Positions 7,780 to 16,180 of a DNA stretch of 64,000 nucleotides are shown piece by piece. The notes beneath the pieces are model-generated. The model had not been told where the DNA came from and ran no database searches. It was given only the letters and a program-made list of their open reading frames with translations. The position numbers and the translations under genes are program-made. Source of the stretch: Streptomyces sp. MMBL 11-1 (lineage in GTDB: Bacteria; Actinomycetota; Actinomycetes; Streptomycetales; Streptomycetaceae); contig NZ_CP117709.1 of assembly GCF_028622875.1 (NCBI RefSeq), forward strand, positions 6,947,001 to 7,011,000. The letters run 5' to 3'. Within the stretch, counting starts at the first letter, position 1. Each line of letters begins with the position of its first letter.

Positions 7780-9048
7780 TCACTGCCCTGGGGTCGGAGT
7801 CGGGTGGGGTGGGGTGCCGGGCTGTTTCGGTTCCGGGGCGAGCGCGGTCGGTGTCATGTGCCGCCACACGACGGGCGTCAGGACGCACATCGCGGCGAAG
7901 GCCACCCAGAACGGGGCCGTGATGCCGAGGGCGCGGGCCACGAAACCGCCGAGCAGCGCGCCGATGGCGTAGCCGCCCATGCTGAAGAGCAGACAGACGC
8001 TGTTGACCCGGCCGAGCATCTCGGCCGGTGTGACCCGCTGGCGCAGCGTGACGCCGATGATGCCCCAGATCGTGGCGTGCGCGCCGAAGACGACCAGCGT
8101 GATCGCGGCCACCCAGGGCAGCCGCGTCGCCGCCAGGACGAGATGCGTCAGGGTCTCCGTGATCAGGCCGAACCTGAGGAGCGCGGCCGAACCGAACCGT
8201 GCCTCCAGGCGGGAGACCGCGAGGGTGCCCACCACGCCGCCCACGGCCGTGGCGGCGAGCAGGAAGCCATAGCCGACTTCGGTGAGGCCGAGACGTTCCC
8301 GCGAGAACAGCACGTACGTCGCGTAGGTGCCGCCGTACGTGACGTTCATGAGCCCCATGGTCACCGCGAGCGTGCGCAGCGCCCGGTGATTCCACAGCCA
8401 GCGCAGCCCCTCGGCCATCTCCTTGCGGATGGATCCACGGCGGGCGGGCCCGGCCCGTGCCGTGTCGACTGCGCCGGGCCCCCGGCGCGGCAGGCTGAGG
8501 ACGAGCAGCGCGCCCAGGGCGTAACAGGCCGCGTCCATGCCGAACGGGACGGCGGCCGCGACGGCGAACAGCCAGCCGCCCAGGGGCGGTCCCGCGAACT
8601 GGTTGCAGACCATGCGGATGCCCGAGAGCCCGGCGTTGGCCCTGGGCAGATCGGCGTCGGCGACCACGCTCGGCAACAGCGCCTGGCCCGCGTTGTCCGA
8701 CAGAGTGGCGCCGACGCCGAGCAGGAAGACCGCCGCGTAGACGGTGGGGACGTTCGCCCATCCCTGCCACACCAGAAGGGCGAGTGCACCCATCACCACC
8801 GCACGCATGACGCCCACGGCGCCCACGACCAAGCGGCGGTCGACGCGGTCCACCAGCACACCGCTGACGAGGGAGAAGAGCAGCCACGGCAGCTGTTGGG
8901 CGAACACCGCCCCCGCGACGACCGCCGGGTCGCCGCTGATGCTCGCCATGAGCAGCGGGCCGGCCGCGACCGTGACGCCGTCTCCGAGGGTGGACATACC
9001 GGAGGCGAGCCAGAGTCTGGCGAAGTCACCCTTGAAAAGGACAGTCAT
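7780..9048 (-). CDS. MFS exporter of the NRPS locus
   Basis: A 422-residue integral membrane protein with about 12 hydrophobic segments and the layout of DHA3/EntS-like major facilitator exporters. The N-terminus reads LWLASGMSTLGDGVTVAAGP, and the loop after helix 2 reads SGVLVDRVDRRLVV, matching the MFS motif A pattern (GxLaDrxgrr). It shares a transcription unit with the carrier protein at 7483. The placement suggests efflux of the peptide product and self-protection, but the substrate is inferred only from context. Confidence 0.85.
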   Translation of the reverse strand: MTVLFKGDFARLWLASGMSTLGDGVTVAAGPLLMASISGDPAVVAGAVFAQQLPWLLFSLVSGVLVDRVDRRLVVGAVGVMRAVVMGALALLVWQGWANVPTVYAAVFLLGVGATLSDNAGQALLPSVVADADLPRANAGLSGIRMVCNQFAGPPLGGWLFAVAAAVPFGMDAACYALGALLVLSLPRRGPGAVDTARAGPARRGSIRKEMAEGLRWLWNHRALRTLAVTMGLMNVTYGGTYATYVLFSRERLGLTEVGYGFLLAATAVGGVVGTLAVSRLEARFGSAALLRFGLITETLTHLVLAATRLPWVAAITLVVFGAHATIWGIIGVTLRQRVTPAEMLGRVNSVCLLFSMGGYAIGALLGGFVARALGITAPFWVAFAAMCVLTPVVWRHMTPTALAPEPKQPGTPPHPTPTPGQ

Positions 9049-9437
9049 GAAGGCGAGATCCCGGTGAGCACGGTCGGAGCCGACGGGCGACTCGTGGGCG
9101 GTGGAGGATCAGGAGATCCGCGAGCTGTGAGCCAGCGGCCCCGGCCGAGGTGAGCGGTGCGGACGGGAACGAGCACGGTCCGATCGCGCAGGTCCCGCTG
9201 TCGAGGCTAGGCCCCGGGCTCCGCACGCACCGGCACTTTCGGGAGCACTTTCGGCAGCACGAAGGAGGCGGAAGAGCGGCAGAACCGGGGCGGTTCCGCG
9301 GCAACTACCGAGGATCGCGGGCAGGTTGCCCGCACACGCTCCGCACACCGCTCTGCTCCGGTGCACCCTTGGACACGATCCGCGCGGACCCGCGTGGCCG
9401 GCAGTGGACCTGTGTGACCGAGGAGGGGGAACGGGCA
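9049..9437. promoter_or_regulatory. Divergent promoter region, MFS exporter versus SbnB-like gene
   Basis: About 390 bp without a supported gene. It separates the leftward exporter/carrier unit from the rightward dehydrogenase gene. A 12-bp direct repeat, GCACTTTCGGGA at 9233-9244 and GCACTTTCGGCA at 9245-9256, sits in the middle. Frames crossing it are low-complexity Arg/Pro shadows. Confidence 0.45.
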
Positions 9438-10442
9438 ATGGGCGACGGGGTTCTGGTGCTGGGCCGAGAGCAGGTGGCCGCCTGTCTGGCCGACCGTCAC
9501 CAAGAGATCGTGACGGCGGTACGGTCGGCCTATGAGGCGCACGCGGCCGGAACGGCGACCGTGCCGTTCTCCGTCTTCCTCACCGATCCCTCGCGCCCCC
9601 GGGACCGCATCGTCGGCATGCCCGCATACCTGCGCGCCGACGAACGCGCCGGAATGAAGTGGATCTCGTCCTTTCCCGGCAACGTCGATGCCGGAAAGGA
9701 CCGGGCCTCCTCCGTCATCGCCGTCAACTCCCTCGCCGACGGCCGTGTGACATCGTTGATGGAAGGCTCCGAGGTCAACTTCGCCCGCACAGGGGCAAGT
9801 GCGGCCCTCGCGGCGCGGACGCTCCACACCGAGGAGCGGCTCAGCACGCTCGGTGTCATCGGCTGCGGCCCGATCAATCTCGCCATCGTGCGGAATCTCC
9901 TCGCCGAGTACGGCGGAGAGTGCCGCGTCCTGCTCTTCGACGTCGTCGAGGACCGCGCCCGCCTCTTCGCGACCCGGGTGCGCGCGTTCGCGCCCGGGTC
10001 CGACGTCGGGACGGCGGGGTCGACCGATGAGGTGCTCGGCGCCGCGCCGTTGGTGTCGATCGCCACGAACGTCCGAGAGCCGCACATCGCGAGCCTGACC
10101 GGCTGTCCCGACGGCGCCACGATCCTGCACATGTCGGTGCGCGACATCGCCCCCGGGGAACTGGAGCGGCGCGACAACGTCGTGGACGACCCCGACCACA
10201 TCTGCCGGGTCGGCACCTCGCTGCACCGGATCGAACAGCGGCACGGCAACCGGGACTTCATCCGCTGCACGCTGGGCGATGTGCTCCTCGGCCGCTCCGC
10301 GCCCCGCCGTGACCGGGACGAGGTGCTCGTCTACTCGCAGTTCGGCCTCGCGATGCTCGACATCGCGGTGGCGGCCCATGTCCAGGAGACGGCGGAGAAG
10401 GCCGGCATCGGCACCCGGGTCCCCGACTTCCACGGAGGATGA
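9438..10442 (+). CDS. Ornithine cyclodeaminase / SbnB-like NAD-dependent dehydrogenase
   Basis: A 334-residue member of the ornithine cyclodeaminase/mu-crystallin family, started at an ATG behind GAGGAGGGGGA. Residues near 65-110 carry the family signature MKWISSFPGN and ARTGASAALAA, and the Rossmann motif is LGVIGCGPINLAI. The substrate side resembles SbnB, which splits N-(1-amino-1-carboxy-2-ethyl)glutamate to release 2,3-diaminopropionate, more than true proline-forming cyclodeaminases. The partner synthase SbnA is not in the window. Next to a free A domain and carrier, it probably supplies a diaminopropionate-type or cyclic amino acid building block, but that is inference. Confidence 0.78.
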   Translation: MGDGVLVLGREQVAACLADRHQEIVTAVRSAYEAHAAGTATVPFSVFLTDPSRPRDRIVGMPAYLRADERAGMKWISSFPGNVDAGKDRASSVIAVNSLADGRVTSLMEGSEVNFARTGASAALAARTLHTEERLSTLGVIGCGPINLAIVRNLLAEYGGECRVLLFDVVEDRARLFATRVRAFAPGSDVGTAGSTDEVLGAAPLVSIATNVREPHIASLTGCPDGATILHMSVRDIAPGELERRDNVVDDPDHICRVGTSLHRIEQRHGNRDFIRCTLGDVLLGRSAPRRDRDEVLVYSQFGLAMLDIAVAAHVQETAEKAGIGTRVPDFHGG

Positions 10443-10781
10443 CCCCGAGGCCGCCGGATCGCTCGGAGCGAGGCGGGATCGACCGCGTGCACCACGGGAG
10501 GCACAGCAGGGCAGGCGCTGGGTCGAAGACCGTGGGCCGAGGCGATGAAGAGGCATCCGTCACCGCGACCGGCCCTCCTCCGTCCACCGGGGACGCCGCC
10601 GTACGCGGGCAAGCAGAGCCCGAGGCGCCACCCGCGAAGCGGCGTCCGCCCGGACTGCCGGCCCGGGCCGCCCCGGGCGCGCGATGGTGTCGGTCATCCG
10701 GGTAGCCGTTCGAGGCGGTCCTGACGATCCGGCTCCCCCGGGGCTAACCTGCGGCGGGAGATCCGTTGACTGGAGGTACGT
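10443..10781. other. Intergenic, no gene recognised
   Basis: About 340 bp between the SbnB-like gene and the gamma-glutamyltransferase. The frames here are Arg/Pro-rich and continue from neighbouring genes out of frame. The only recognisable element is the GGAGG ribosome site at 10771-10775 for the gene at 10782. This looks like the border of the NRPS locus. Confidence 0.5.
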
Positions 10782-12599
10782 ATGCGCCGTTCCGTCGGCC
10801 GGAAAACGTCGCTGTTGGCCGTCCTCGCCGTGGTCGCGTCGGTGGGGGCCGCCGCCCCGGTGGCCTCGGCACCGTCCACCGCCCCGCGCCCCGTGCCACC
10901 CAAGTCCCCGGTGGCGGTGGGCCACGGGGGAGCGGTGGCGAGCGTCGACCCGGACGCGTCCGCCGCCGGGATCGAGGTGCTGCGCAAGGGCGGCAACGCG
11001 GTGGACGCGGCCGTGGCCACCGCCGCCGCTCTCGGCGTGACCGAGCCGTACTCGGCGGGCATCGGCGGCGGTGGCTACTTCGTCCACTACGACGCGAAGA
11101 AGCGCACCGTGCGGACGATCGACGGCCGCGAGACCGCACCGCGCAGCGCGGACGCCTCGCTCTTCCTGGAGAACGGCAAACCGATCCCCTTCGAGGAGGG
11201 GGTGACCAGCGGCCTCGGTGTCGGGACCCCCGGCACCCCGGCCACCTGGGAGCGGGCCCTGGACGCGTGGGGCAGCAAGTCCCTGCGTACGCTGCTGAAA
11301 CCGGCCGAGCGCCTGGCCCGGGACGGCTTCGTCGTGGACGACACCTTCCGCTCGCAGACCGCCGCCAACCAGGCCCGGTTCGCCGACTTCCCCGCCTCCG
11401 CCGAGCTCTTCCTGCCGGGCGGTGAACTTCCCGCCGTCGGCTCGGTGTTCAAGAACCCCGACCTGGCCCGTACGTACGAGAAGCTCGGCCGTAAGGGCGT
11501 CGGGGAGCTGTACCGGGGCGAGTTGGCCGACGACATCGTCCGTACGGTGCGCAGGCCGCCCGTCGACCCGGACGCCACCCGGGTGGTGCGGCCCGGCGAT
11601 CTGACCCGCGCGGACCTCGCCGCCTACCGGACCCTGCGCAAGGACCCGACGAAGGTGAACTACCGGGGCCTGGACGTCTACGGCATGGCCCCCTCGTCGT
11701 CCGGCGGCACCAGCGTCGGCGAGGCGCTCAACATCCTGGAGTCCACCGACCTCTCGCGCGCCGACCGGGTGCGCTACCTGCACCGCCTGATCGAGGCGAG
11801 CCGGATCGCGTTCGCCGACCGGGGGCGCTGGGTCGGCGACCCCGCGTTCGAGGACGTCCCCACCAAGGAGCTGCTGAGCCAGCGGTTCGCCGACGCGCGC
11901 GAGTGCCTGATCCGGGACGACAAGGCGCTGACCAGCCCCCTGGCGCCGGGCGACCCGCGCGACCCCGAGCGGTGCGGCAGCGGCGGCACGGCCGCGCCCA
12001 CCACGTTCGAGGGGGAGAACACCACCCACCTGACGACGGCCGACAAGTGGGGCAACGTCGTCGCCTACACCCTGACCATCGAGTCCACCGGCGGCAGCGC
12101 CATCACCGTGCCAGGCCGGGGCTTCCTGCTCAACAACGAACTGACCGACTTCTCCTTCGCGCCCGCCAACCCGGCGGTGCACGATCCGAACCTGCCGGGA
12201 CCGGGCAAGCGGCCGCGCTCGTCGATCTCCCCGACCATCGTGCTGAAGCACGGCGAGCCGGTGCTCGCGCTCGGCTCGCCGGGCGGGGCCACGATCATCA
12301 CGACCGTGCTCCAGTCGCTCACCGGACACCTGGACCGGGGACTCCCGCTGGTCGACGCGATCGCCGCGCCGCGCGCCAGTCAGCGCAACGCGCCGACGAC
12401 GGAGATCGAGCCGGAGCTGTGGAACAGCCCGGTCCGCGCGGAGCTGGAGAAGCTCGGCCACTCCTTCAAGCGGAACCCGGAGATCGGGGCCGTCACCGGG
12501 GTGCAGCGACTGCCCGACGGCCGCTGGCTGGCGGCGGCGGAAAAGGTGCGCCGGGGCGGCGGCTCGGCCATGGTGGTGCATCCGGGCGGCGGTCACTGA
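10782..12599 (+). CDS. ggt: Secreted gamma-glutamyltransferase
   Basis: A 605-residue precursor with a Sec signal peptide (RRSVGRKTSLLAVLAVVASVGA... ending near AXA at about residue 29). It has the Ntn-hydrolase body of gamma-glutamyltranspeptidases: GGNAVDAAVATAAALGVTEP, GIGGGGYFVHYD, and the autoprocessing site ENTTHLTTADKWGN with nucleophile Thr414. The second-subunit motifs NNELTDFSF and SSISPTIV are present. The enzyme cleaves or transfers gamma-glutamyl groups from glutathione-like peptides outside the membrane. It is monocistronic, with a good GGAGG site, and is probably unrelated to the NRPS locus. Confidence 0.93.
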   Translation: MRRSVGRKTSLLAVLAVVASVGAAAPVASAPSTAPRPVPPKSPVAVGHGGAVASVDPDASAAGIEVLRKGGNAVDAAVATAAALGVTEPYSAGIGGGGYFVHYDAKKRTVRTIDGRETAPRSADASLFLENGKPIPFEEGVTSGLGVGTPGTPATWERALDAWGSKSLRTLLKPAERLARDGFVVDDTFRSQTAANQARFADFPASAELFLPGGELPAVGSVFKNPDLARTYEKLGRKGVGELYRGELADDIVRTVRRPPVDPDATRVVRPGDLTRADLAAYRTLRKDPTKVNYRGLDVYGMAPSSSGGTSVGEALNILESTDLSRADRVRYLHRLIEASRIAFADRGRWVGDPAFEDVPTKELLSQRFADARECLIRDDKALTSPLAPGDPRDPERCGSGGTAAPTTFEGENTTHLTTADKWGNVVAYTLTIESTGGSAITVPGRGFLLNNELTDFSFAPANPAVHDPNLPGPGKRPRSSISPTIVLKHGEPVLALGSPGGATIITTVLQSLTGHLDRGLPLVDAIAAPRASQRNAPTTEIEPELWNSPVRAELEKLGHSFKRNPEIGAVTGVQRLPDGRWLAAAEKVRRGGGSAMVVHPGGGH

Positions 12600-12623
12600 G
12601 CCGGCCGGACGCAGCAGGGGCCC

Positions 12624-12663
12624 GGGGCCGGTATCGCGTGGCACAGCGCGCGGTGCCGGCCCC
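12624..12663 (+). terminator. Probable terminator of ggt
   Basis: Imperfect inverted repeat just downstream of the gamma-glutamyltransferase stop, with outer arms GGGGCCGG (12624-12631) and CCGGCCCC (12656-12663) and further inward pairing with a few mismatches. Confidence 0.55.
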
Positions 12664-12772
12664 GCGGCCTTGGCGCGCGACCACCCTGCCGGTCCGGGAC
12701 GGGCGGGGAGGGGCGCGCCGCCGCAGGGGACCCGTACGGGTCTCTCGTCCACGGGAAGGGGCCCTCCGCACG

Positions 12773-13510
12773 ATGCGCACCCGCATGCTCGCCCTGACAT
12801 CCGCCGCCTGCGGCGCCGCGCTGCTCGGAGCGGCGGCTCTGCCCGCCTCCGCCACCGGCGCCGGACTCGGCCCCGGCCAGGAGCCGGAATCGGCCGCGGT
12901 GGACGCCGCCGGAGAGGAGGCGACCGCGGTGACCGCCGCGGAACTGCTGGCCGAGGTCCGCGCCTGCGCCCGGATCTCGAAAGGCGCGTACCGCACGGAC
13001 AGCGGCAGCGCGAAGGCCACGGTTCCCGTCTGCGGCGCCCAGGACGCCGTCTTCTGGAAGGCGGACATGGACATCGACTGCGACGGCCGCAGGACCGAGG
13101 CCTGCAACCGGAGGACCGATCCGAACTTCCTGCCGGAGACCGCGTTCCAGACCTCCCGCGGCGAACCCCTGGACTCGGCCGAGCTCCCCCACGTGGTCGT
13201 GCCGGGCCCGGGCAAGGTGTGGGACTACCGGAAGTCGGGGCTCACCGGCGGCAGTGTCGTGGCGGTCGTGTACCGGGACCGGGTGCGATACGGAGTGATC
13301 GGCGACACCGGCCCCACGGGCATCATCGGGGAGGCGTCGTACGCCATGGCGAAGGCCCTGGGCATCGACCCCGATCCGTCGACCGGAGGGGCCGAGTCCG
13401 GGGTCACCTACATCGCGTTCACGAACTCCCGTGTCTCCCCGATCGAGAGCTCCGCGCGGGCGCGGAGCCGGGGAGCGGCCCTGGCCAGGGAGTTCGTCGG
13501 ACGCTCCTAG
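12773..13510 (+). CDS. Secreted chitosanase, GH75 family
   Basis: A 245-residue protein with a signal peptide (LALTSAACGAALLGAAALPASA, cleavage near residue 26-28). The mature part matches the GH75 chitosanase pattern: a lysine-rich strand KATVPVCG, then VFWKADMDIDCDG with the acidic catalytic region, and YGVIGDTGPTGIIGEASY with the second acidic site. Such enzymes cut beta-1,4-linked glucosamine polymers outside the cell. A second ATG at 12785 is an alternative start within the signal peptide. The gene stands alone. Confidence 0.85.
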   Translation: MRTRMLALTSAACGAALLGAAALPASATGAGLGPGQEPESAAVDAAGEEATAVTAAELLAEVRACARISKGAYRTDSGSAKATVPVCGAQDAVFWKADMDIDCDGRRTEACNRRTDPNFLPETAFQTSRGEPLDSAELPHVVVPGPGKVWDYRKSGLTGGSVVAVVYRDRVRYGVIGDTGPTGIIGEASYAMAKALGIDPDPSTGGAESGVTYIAFTNSRVSPIESSARARSRGAALAREFVGRS

Positions 13511-13558
13511 GTTCTGTCGGTCCGGAGCGGTCCGCGGCCCGTGGCCCGTACGGTGTGC

Positions 13559-14326
13559 TCACAGCGTGGTCAGGACGCGCGGGCCGTCGTCCCGGATCGC
13601 CACCGTGTGCTCGGCGTGCGAGGCACGGCTGCCGTCCGTCGTCCGCAGCGTCCAGCCGTCCTCGTCGTGGCGGAACTCGTCGCCGCCACCGCCGATCAGC
13701 ATGGGTTCGATCGCCAGGACCATGCCGTGCCGCAGCACCATGCCGCGCCCCGGCCGCCCCTCGTTCGGTACGGACGGGTCCTCGTGCATGGACCGGCCGA
13801 TCCCGTGGCCGCCGTAGCCCTCCAGGATGCCGTAGCCCGCGTTCCGGCAGACCGTGCCGATCGCGTGGGCGATGTCGCCGATCCGGTTGCCGACCACGGC
13901 CGCGCCGATCCCGGCCGCCAGGGCCTCGTACGCGGTGTCGACGAGCCGGGTGTCCTCCGGGCGGGCCTCTCCCACGATGAAGCTGATCGCCGAGTCACCG
14001 GCCCAGCCGCCCAGGAGGGCCCCCGCGTCCACGCTGACCAGGTCCCCGTCGCGCAGCGGTTCGGCCGAGGGGATGCCGTGCACGACCGCGTCGTTGACCG
14101 AGACGCAGACGACGGCCGGGAACGGGGTGGACGCGAAGTGCGGCTTGTAGTTGAGGAAGGGGGAGGCGGCTCCGGCCCCGCTCAGCACTTCGCGGGCCGC
14201 CTCGTCCAGGTGGCGGGGGGTCACGCCGACCGCCGCCACCTCCCGCGCGCGGGTCAGCATCTGCGCGACGACCCGGCCGGCCTCGCGCATCGCTTCGATG
14301 GACGTATCTGTCTTGATGTGCACCAT
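13559..14326 (-). CDS. map: Methionine aminopeptidase, type I
   Basis: A 255-residue pita-bread-fold enzyme that removes the initiator methionine from nascent proteins. All five metal ligands are visible: SVDAGALLGGWAGDSA (two Asp), GGHGIGRSMHE (His), AIEPML (Glu) and AEHTVAI (Glu), with the substrate His in YKPHFASTPFP. The start ATG at 14326 gives the usual length. It is divergently transcribed from a small XRE regulator, and a perfect palindrome covers the intergenic promoter, so this copy is probably regulated and likely an accessory MetAP rather than the constitutive one. Confidence 0.92.
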   Translation of the reverse strand: MVHIKTDTSIEAMREAGRVVAQMLTRAREVAAVGVTPRHLDEAAREVLSGAGAASPFLNYKPHFASTPFPAVVCVSVNDAVVHGIPSAEPLRDGDLVSVDAGALLGGWAGDSAISFIVGEARPEDTRLVDTAYEALAAGIGAAVVGNRIGDIAHAIGTVCRNAGYGILEGYGGHGIGRSMHEDPSVPNEGRPGRGMVLRHGMVLAIEPMLIGGGGDEFRHDEDGWTLRTTDGSRASHAEHTVAIRDDGPRVLTTL

Positions 14327-14330
14327 GCCG

Positions 14331-14371
14331 ATTACTATACCGGTCGAAGTGGTATAGTAATGACGGTATAG
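14331..14371. promoter_or_regulatory. Palindromic operator between map and the XRE regulator
   Basis: A perfect inverted repeat, ATTACTATACC (14331-14341) and GGTATAGTAAT (14351-14361), with a 9-base spacer. A third half-site, GGTATAG, is at 14365-14371. The element is AT-rich against a very GC-rich background and starts five bases upstream of the map start codon, so binding here would block map initiation directly. Confidence 0.7.
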
Positions 14372-14399
14372 AAATGGCATTCCGTAGTAGGATGGGCCC

Positions 14400-14669
14400 A
14401 TGGTCCGCACCCCCCTGACACCCGAAGAGCGCCTGCGCGGCGAACGGCTCGGCATGGTGCTCCGTGCGGCGCGCGGGGAACGCAGCATGGCCGCCGTCGC
14501 CGCGAGCGCCGGAATCTCCGCGGAGACGCTCCGGAAGATCGAGACCGGCCGCGCGCCCACGCCCGCCTTCTTCACCGTGGCCGCCCTCGCCGGAGCGCTG
14601 GGCCTCTCCATGGACGAGATCCTCGGCCGCTGCGCGCCGGAACCGGCCGCCGCTCCGCTGATCGCGTAG
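14400..14669 (+). CDS. Small XRE-family transcriptional regulator
   Basis: An 89-residue protein that is essentially one helix-turn-helix domain: LGMVLRAARGERSMAAVAASAGISAETLRKIETGR, followed by a short Ala/Pro tail with no effector domain. It starts at an ATG 29 bases after the palindrome in the shared promoter with map. The arrangement suggests it represses itself and the methionine aminopeptidase gene. This is inferred from the divergent position and the operator, not from any known pair. Confidence 0.85.
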   Translation: MVRTPLTPEERLRGERLGMVLRAARGERSMAAVAASAGISAETLRKIETGRAPTPAFFTVAALAGALGLSMDEILGRCAPEPAAAPLIA

Positions 14670-14726
14670 GGCCCTGGGGCGCGCCCCGACCGGCGGGCCG
14701 CCCCTCCGGACGCGTAGGGTCGCGCC

Positions 14727-15107
14727 GTGACCCTCCAGGACTTCGCACGCAGCGAGTACGTCAGCCTGACCACGTACCGGAAGAACGGCACACCCGTCGC
14801 CACGCCCGTCTGGGCCGCCGCCGATGGCGGTGTGCTGTACGTCTGGACCCGCTCCGACTCGTGGAAGGTCAAGCGGCTGCGCAACAACGGCAAGGTCGTT
14901 GTCACCGTCTGCGACGTGCGCGGCAGGATCGCCGAAGGGGCCCCCAGCGCCGAGGGCGCCGCGAAGCTCCTCGACGAGGACGGCACCCGCGCGGTGCGCG
15001 GACTGCTGGCGCGCAAGTACACCTGGAAGTTCTGGCTCGTCGACCGGCCCGCGACGGTCGTACGGCTCGGCAAGCGCCCGCACACCGGGATCGCCATCAC
15101 CTTCTGA
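14727..15107 (+). CDS. PPOX-class F420-dependent enzyme, small split-barrel protein
   Basis: A 126-residue flavin/deazaflavin reductase-like protein of the TIGR03666 type. It begins with YVSLTTYRKNGTPVATPVW, continues LYVWTRSDSWKVKRLRNNGKVVVTVCDVRG, and ends GKRPHTGIAITF. Members bind F420 or FMN in a dimer cleft; the physiological substrate is usually unknown. GTG start at 14727. It is followed by about 230 bp of non-coding DNA before the pyrimidine catabolism genes. Confidence 0.82.
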   Translation: MTLQDFARSEYVSLTTYRKNGTPVATPVWAAADGGVLYVWTRSDSWKVKRLRNNGKVVVTVCDVRGRIAEGAPSAEGAAKLLDEDGTRAVRGLLARKYTWKFWLVDRPATVVRLGKRPHTGIAITF

Positions 15108-15337
15108 GCCCGGCCCGCCGAGGCGGCCGAGGCCCCCGGAGTCACCTTGAACGCCACCGGAGACCGGGACCGTATCCGTTGTGGACCGGTCGGGTGCGAA
15201 ACATGATCGACTCCGCCGGTTCACGGCGATGGTCTTGCCCCGCCGGACGGAGGGGCTTACGTTCTCCATCCATGCACCGATCTACGTGCGTAGAGAACGC
15301 GTGCAGGCTCTCTGACGCCGCGTCGAAGGAGCAGCTC

Positions 15338-16180
15338 ATGTCCCACGTCGTACGCGCCGCACTCGTCCAGGCGACCTGGACCGGCGACACCGAATCCATG
15401 ATCGCCAAGCACGAGGAGCACGCGCGCGAGGCCGCCCGGCAGGGCGCGAAGATCATCGGCTTCCAGGAGGTGTTCAACGCCCCCTACTTCTGCCAGGTCC
15501 AGGAGCCCGAGCACTACCGCTGGGCCGAGCCGGTACCCGACGGGCCGACCGTCAGGCGTATGCGGGACCTGGCCCGTGAGACCGGCATGGTCGTCGTCGT
15601 ACCGGTCTTCGAGATCGAGCGGTCCGGCTTCTACTACAACACCGCGGCCGTGATCGACGCCGACGGCTCGTATCTCGGCAAGTACCGCAAGCACCACATC
15701 CCGCAGGTCAAGGGATTCTGGGAGAAGTACTACTTCAAGCCCGGCAACGCCGGCTGGCCGGTCTTCGACACCGCGGTCGGCAAGGTCGGCGTCTACATCT
15801 GCTACGACCGGCACTTCCCCGAGGGCTGGCGCCAACTCGGACTCGGCGGAGCCCAGTTGGTGTACAACCCCTCGGCCACCTCGCGCGGACTCTCCAGCCA
15901 CCTGTGGCAGTTGGAGCAGCCCGCCTCCGCCGTCGCCAACGAGTACTTCGTCGCCGCGATCAACCGGGTCGGCCAGGAGGAGTACGGCGACAACGACTTC
16001 TACGGAACCAGCTACTTCGTCGACCCGCGCGGCCAGTTCGTCGGGGACGTGGCCAGCGACAAGGAAGAGGAACTCCTCGTCCGCGACCTGGACTTCGACC
16101 TGATCGAGGAAGTCCGCCAGCAGTGGGCCTTCTACCGGGACCGACGGCCCGACGCCTACGACGGGCTGGTGGAGCCGTGA
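15338..16180 (+). CDS. Beta-ureidopropionase-type carbon-nitrogen hydrolase
   Basis: A 280-residue nitrilase-superfamily amidohydrolase with the Glu-Lys-Cys triad in GFQEVFNAPYFC, GKYRKHHIPQ and YICYDRHFPE. It starts at ATG 15338; the frame extends upstream without family similarity. The next gene overlaps by GTGA, and dihydropyrimidinase follows, so the expected role is hydrolysis of N-carbamoyl-beta-alanine (or beta-aminoisobutyrate) in the last step of reductive pyrimidine breakdown. N-carbamoylputrescine amidase is the main alternative, less likely in this context. Confidence 0.88.
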   Translation: MSHVVRAALVQATWTGDTESMIAKHEEHAREAARQGAKIIGFQEVFNAPYFCQVQEPEHYRWAEPVPDGPTVRRMRDLARETGMVVVVPVFEIERSGFYYNTAAVIDADGSYLGKYRKHHIPQVKGFWEKYYFKPGNAGWPVFDTAVGKVGVYICYDRHFPEGWRQLGLGGAQLVYNPSATSRGLSSHLWQLEQPASAVANEYFVAAINRVGQEEYGDNDFYGTSYFVDPRGQFVGDVASDKEEELLVRDLDFDLIEEVRQQWAFYRDRRPDAYDGLVEP

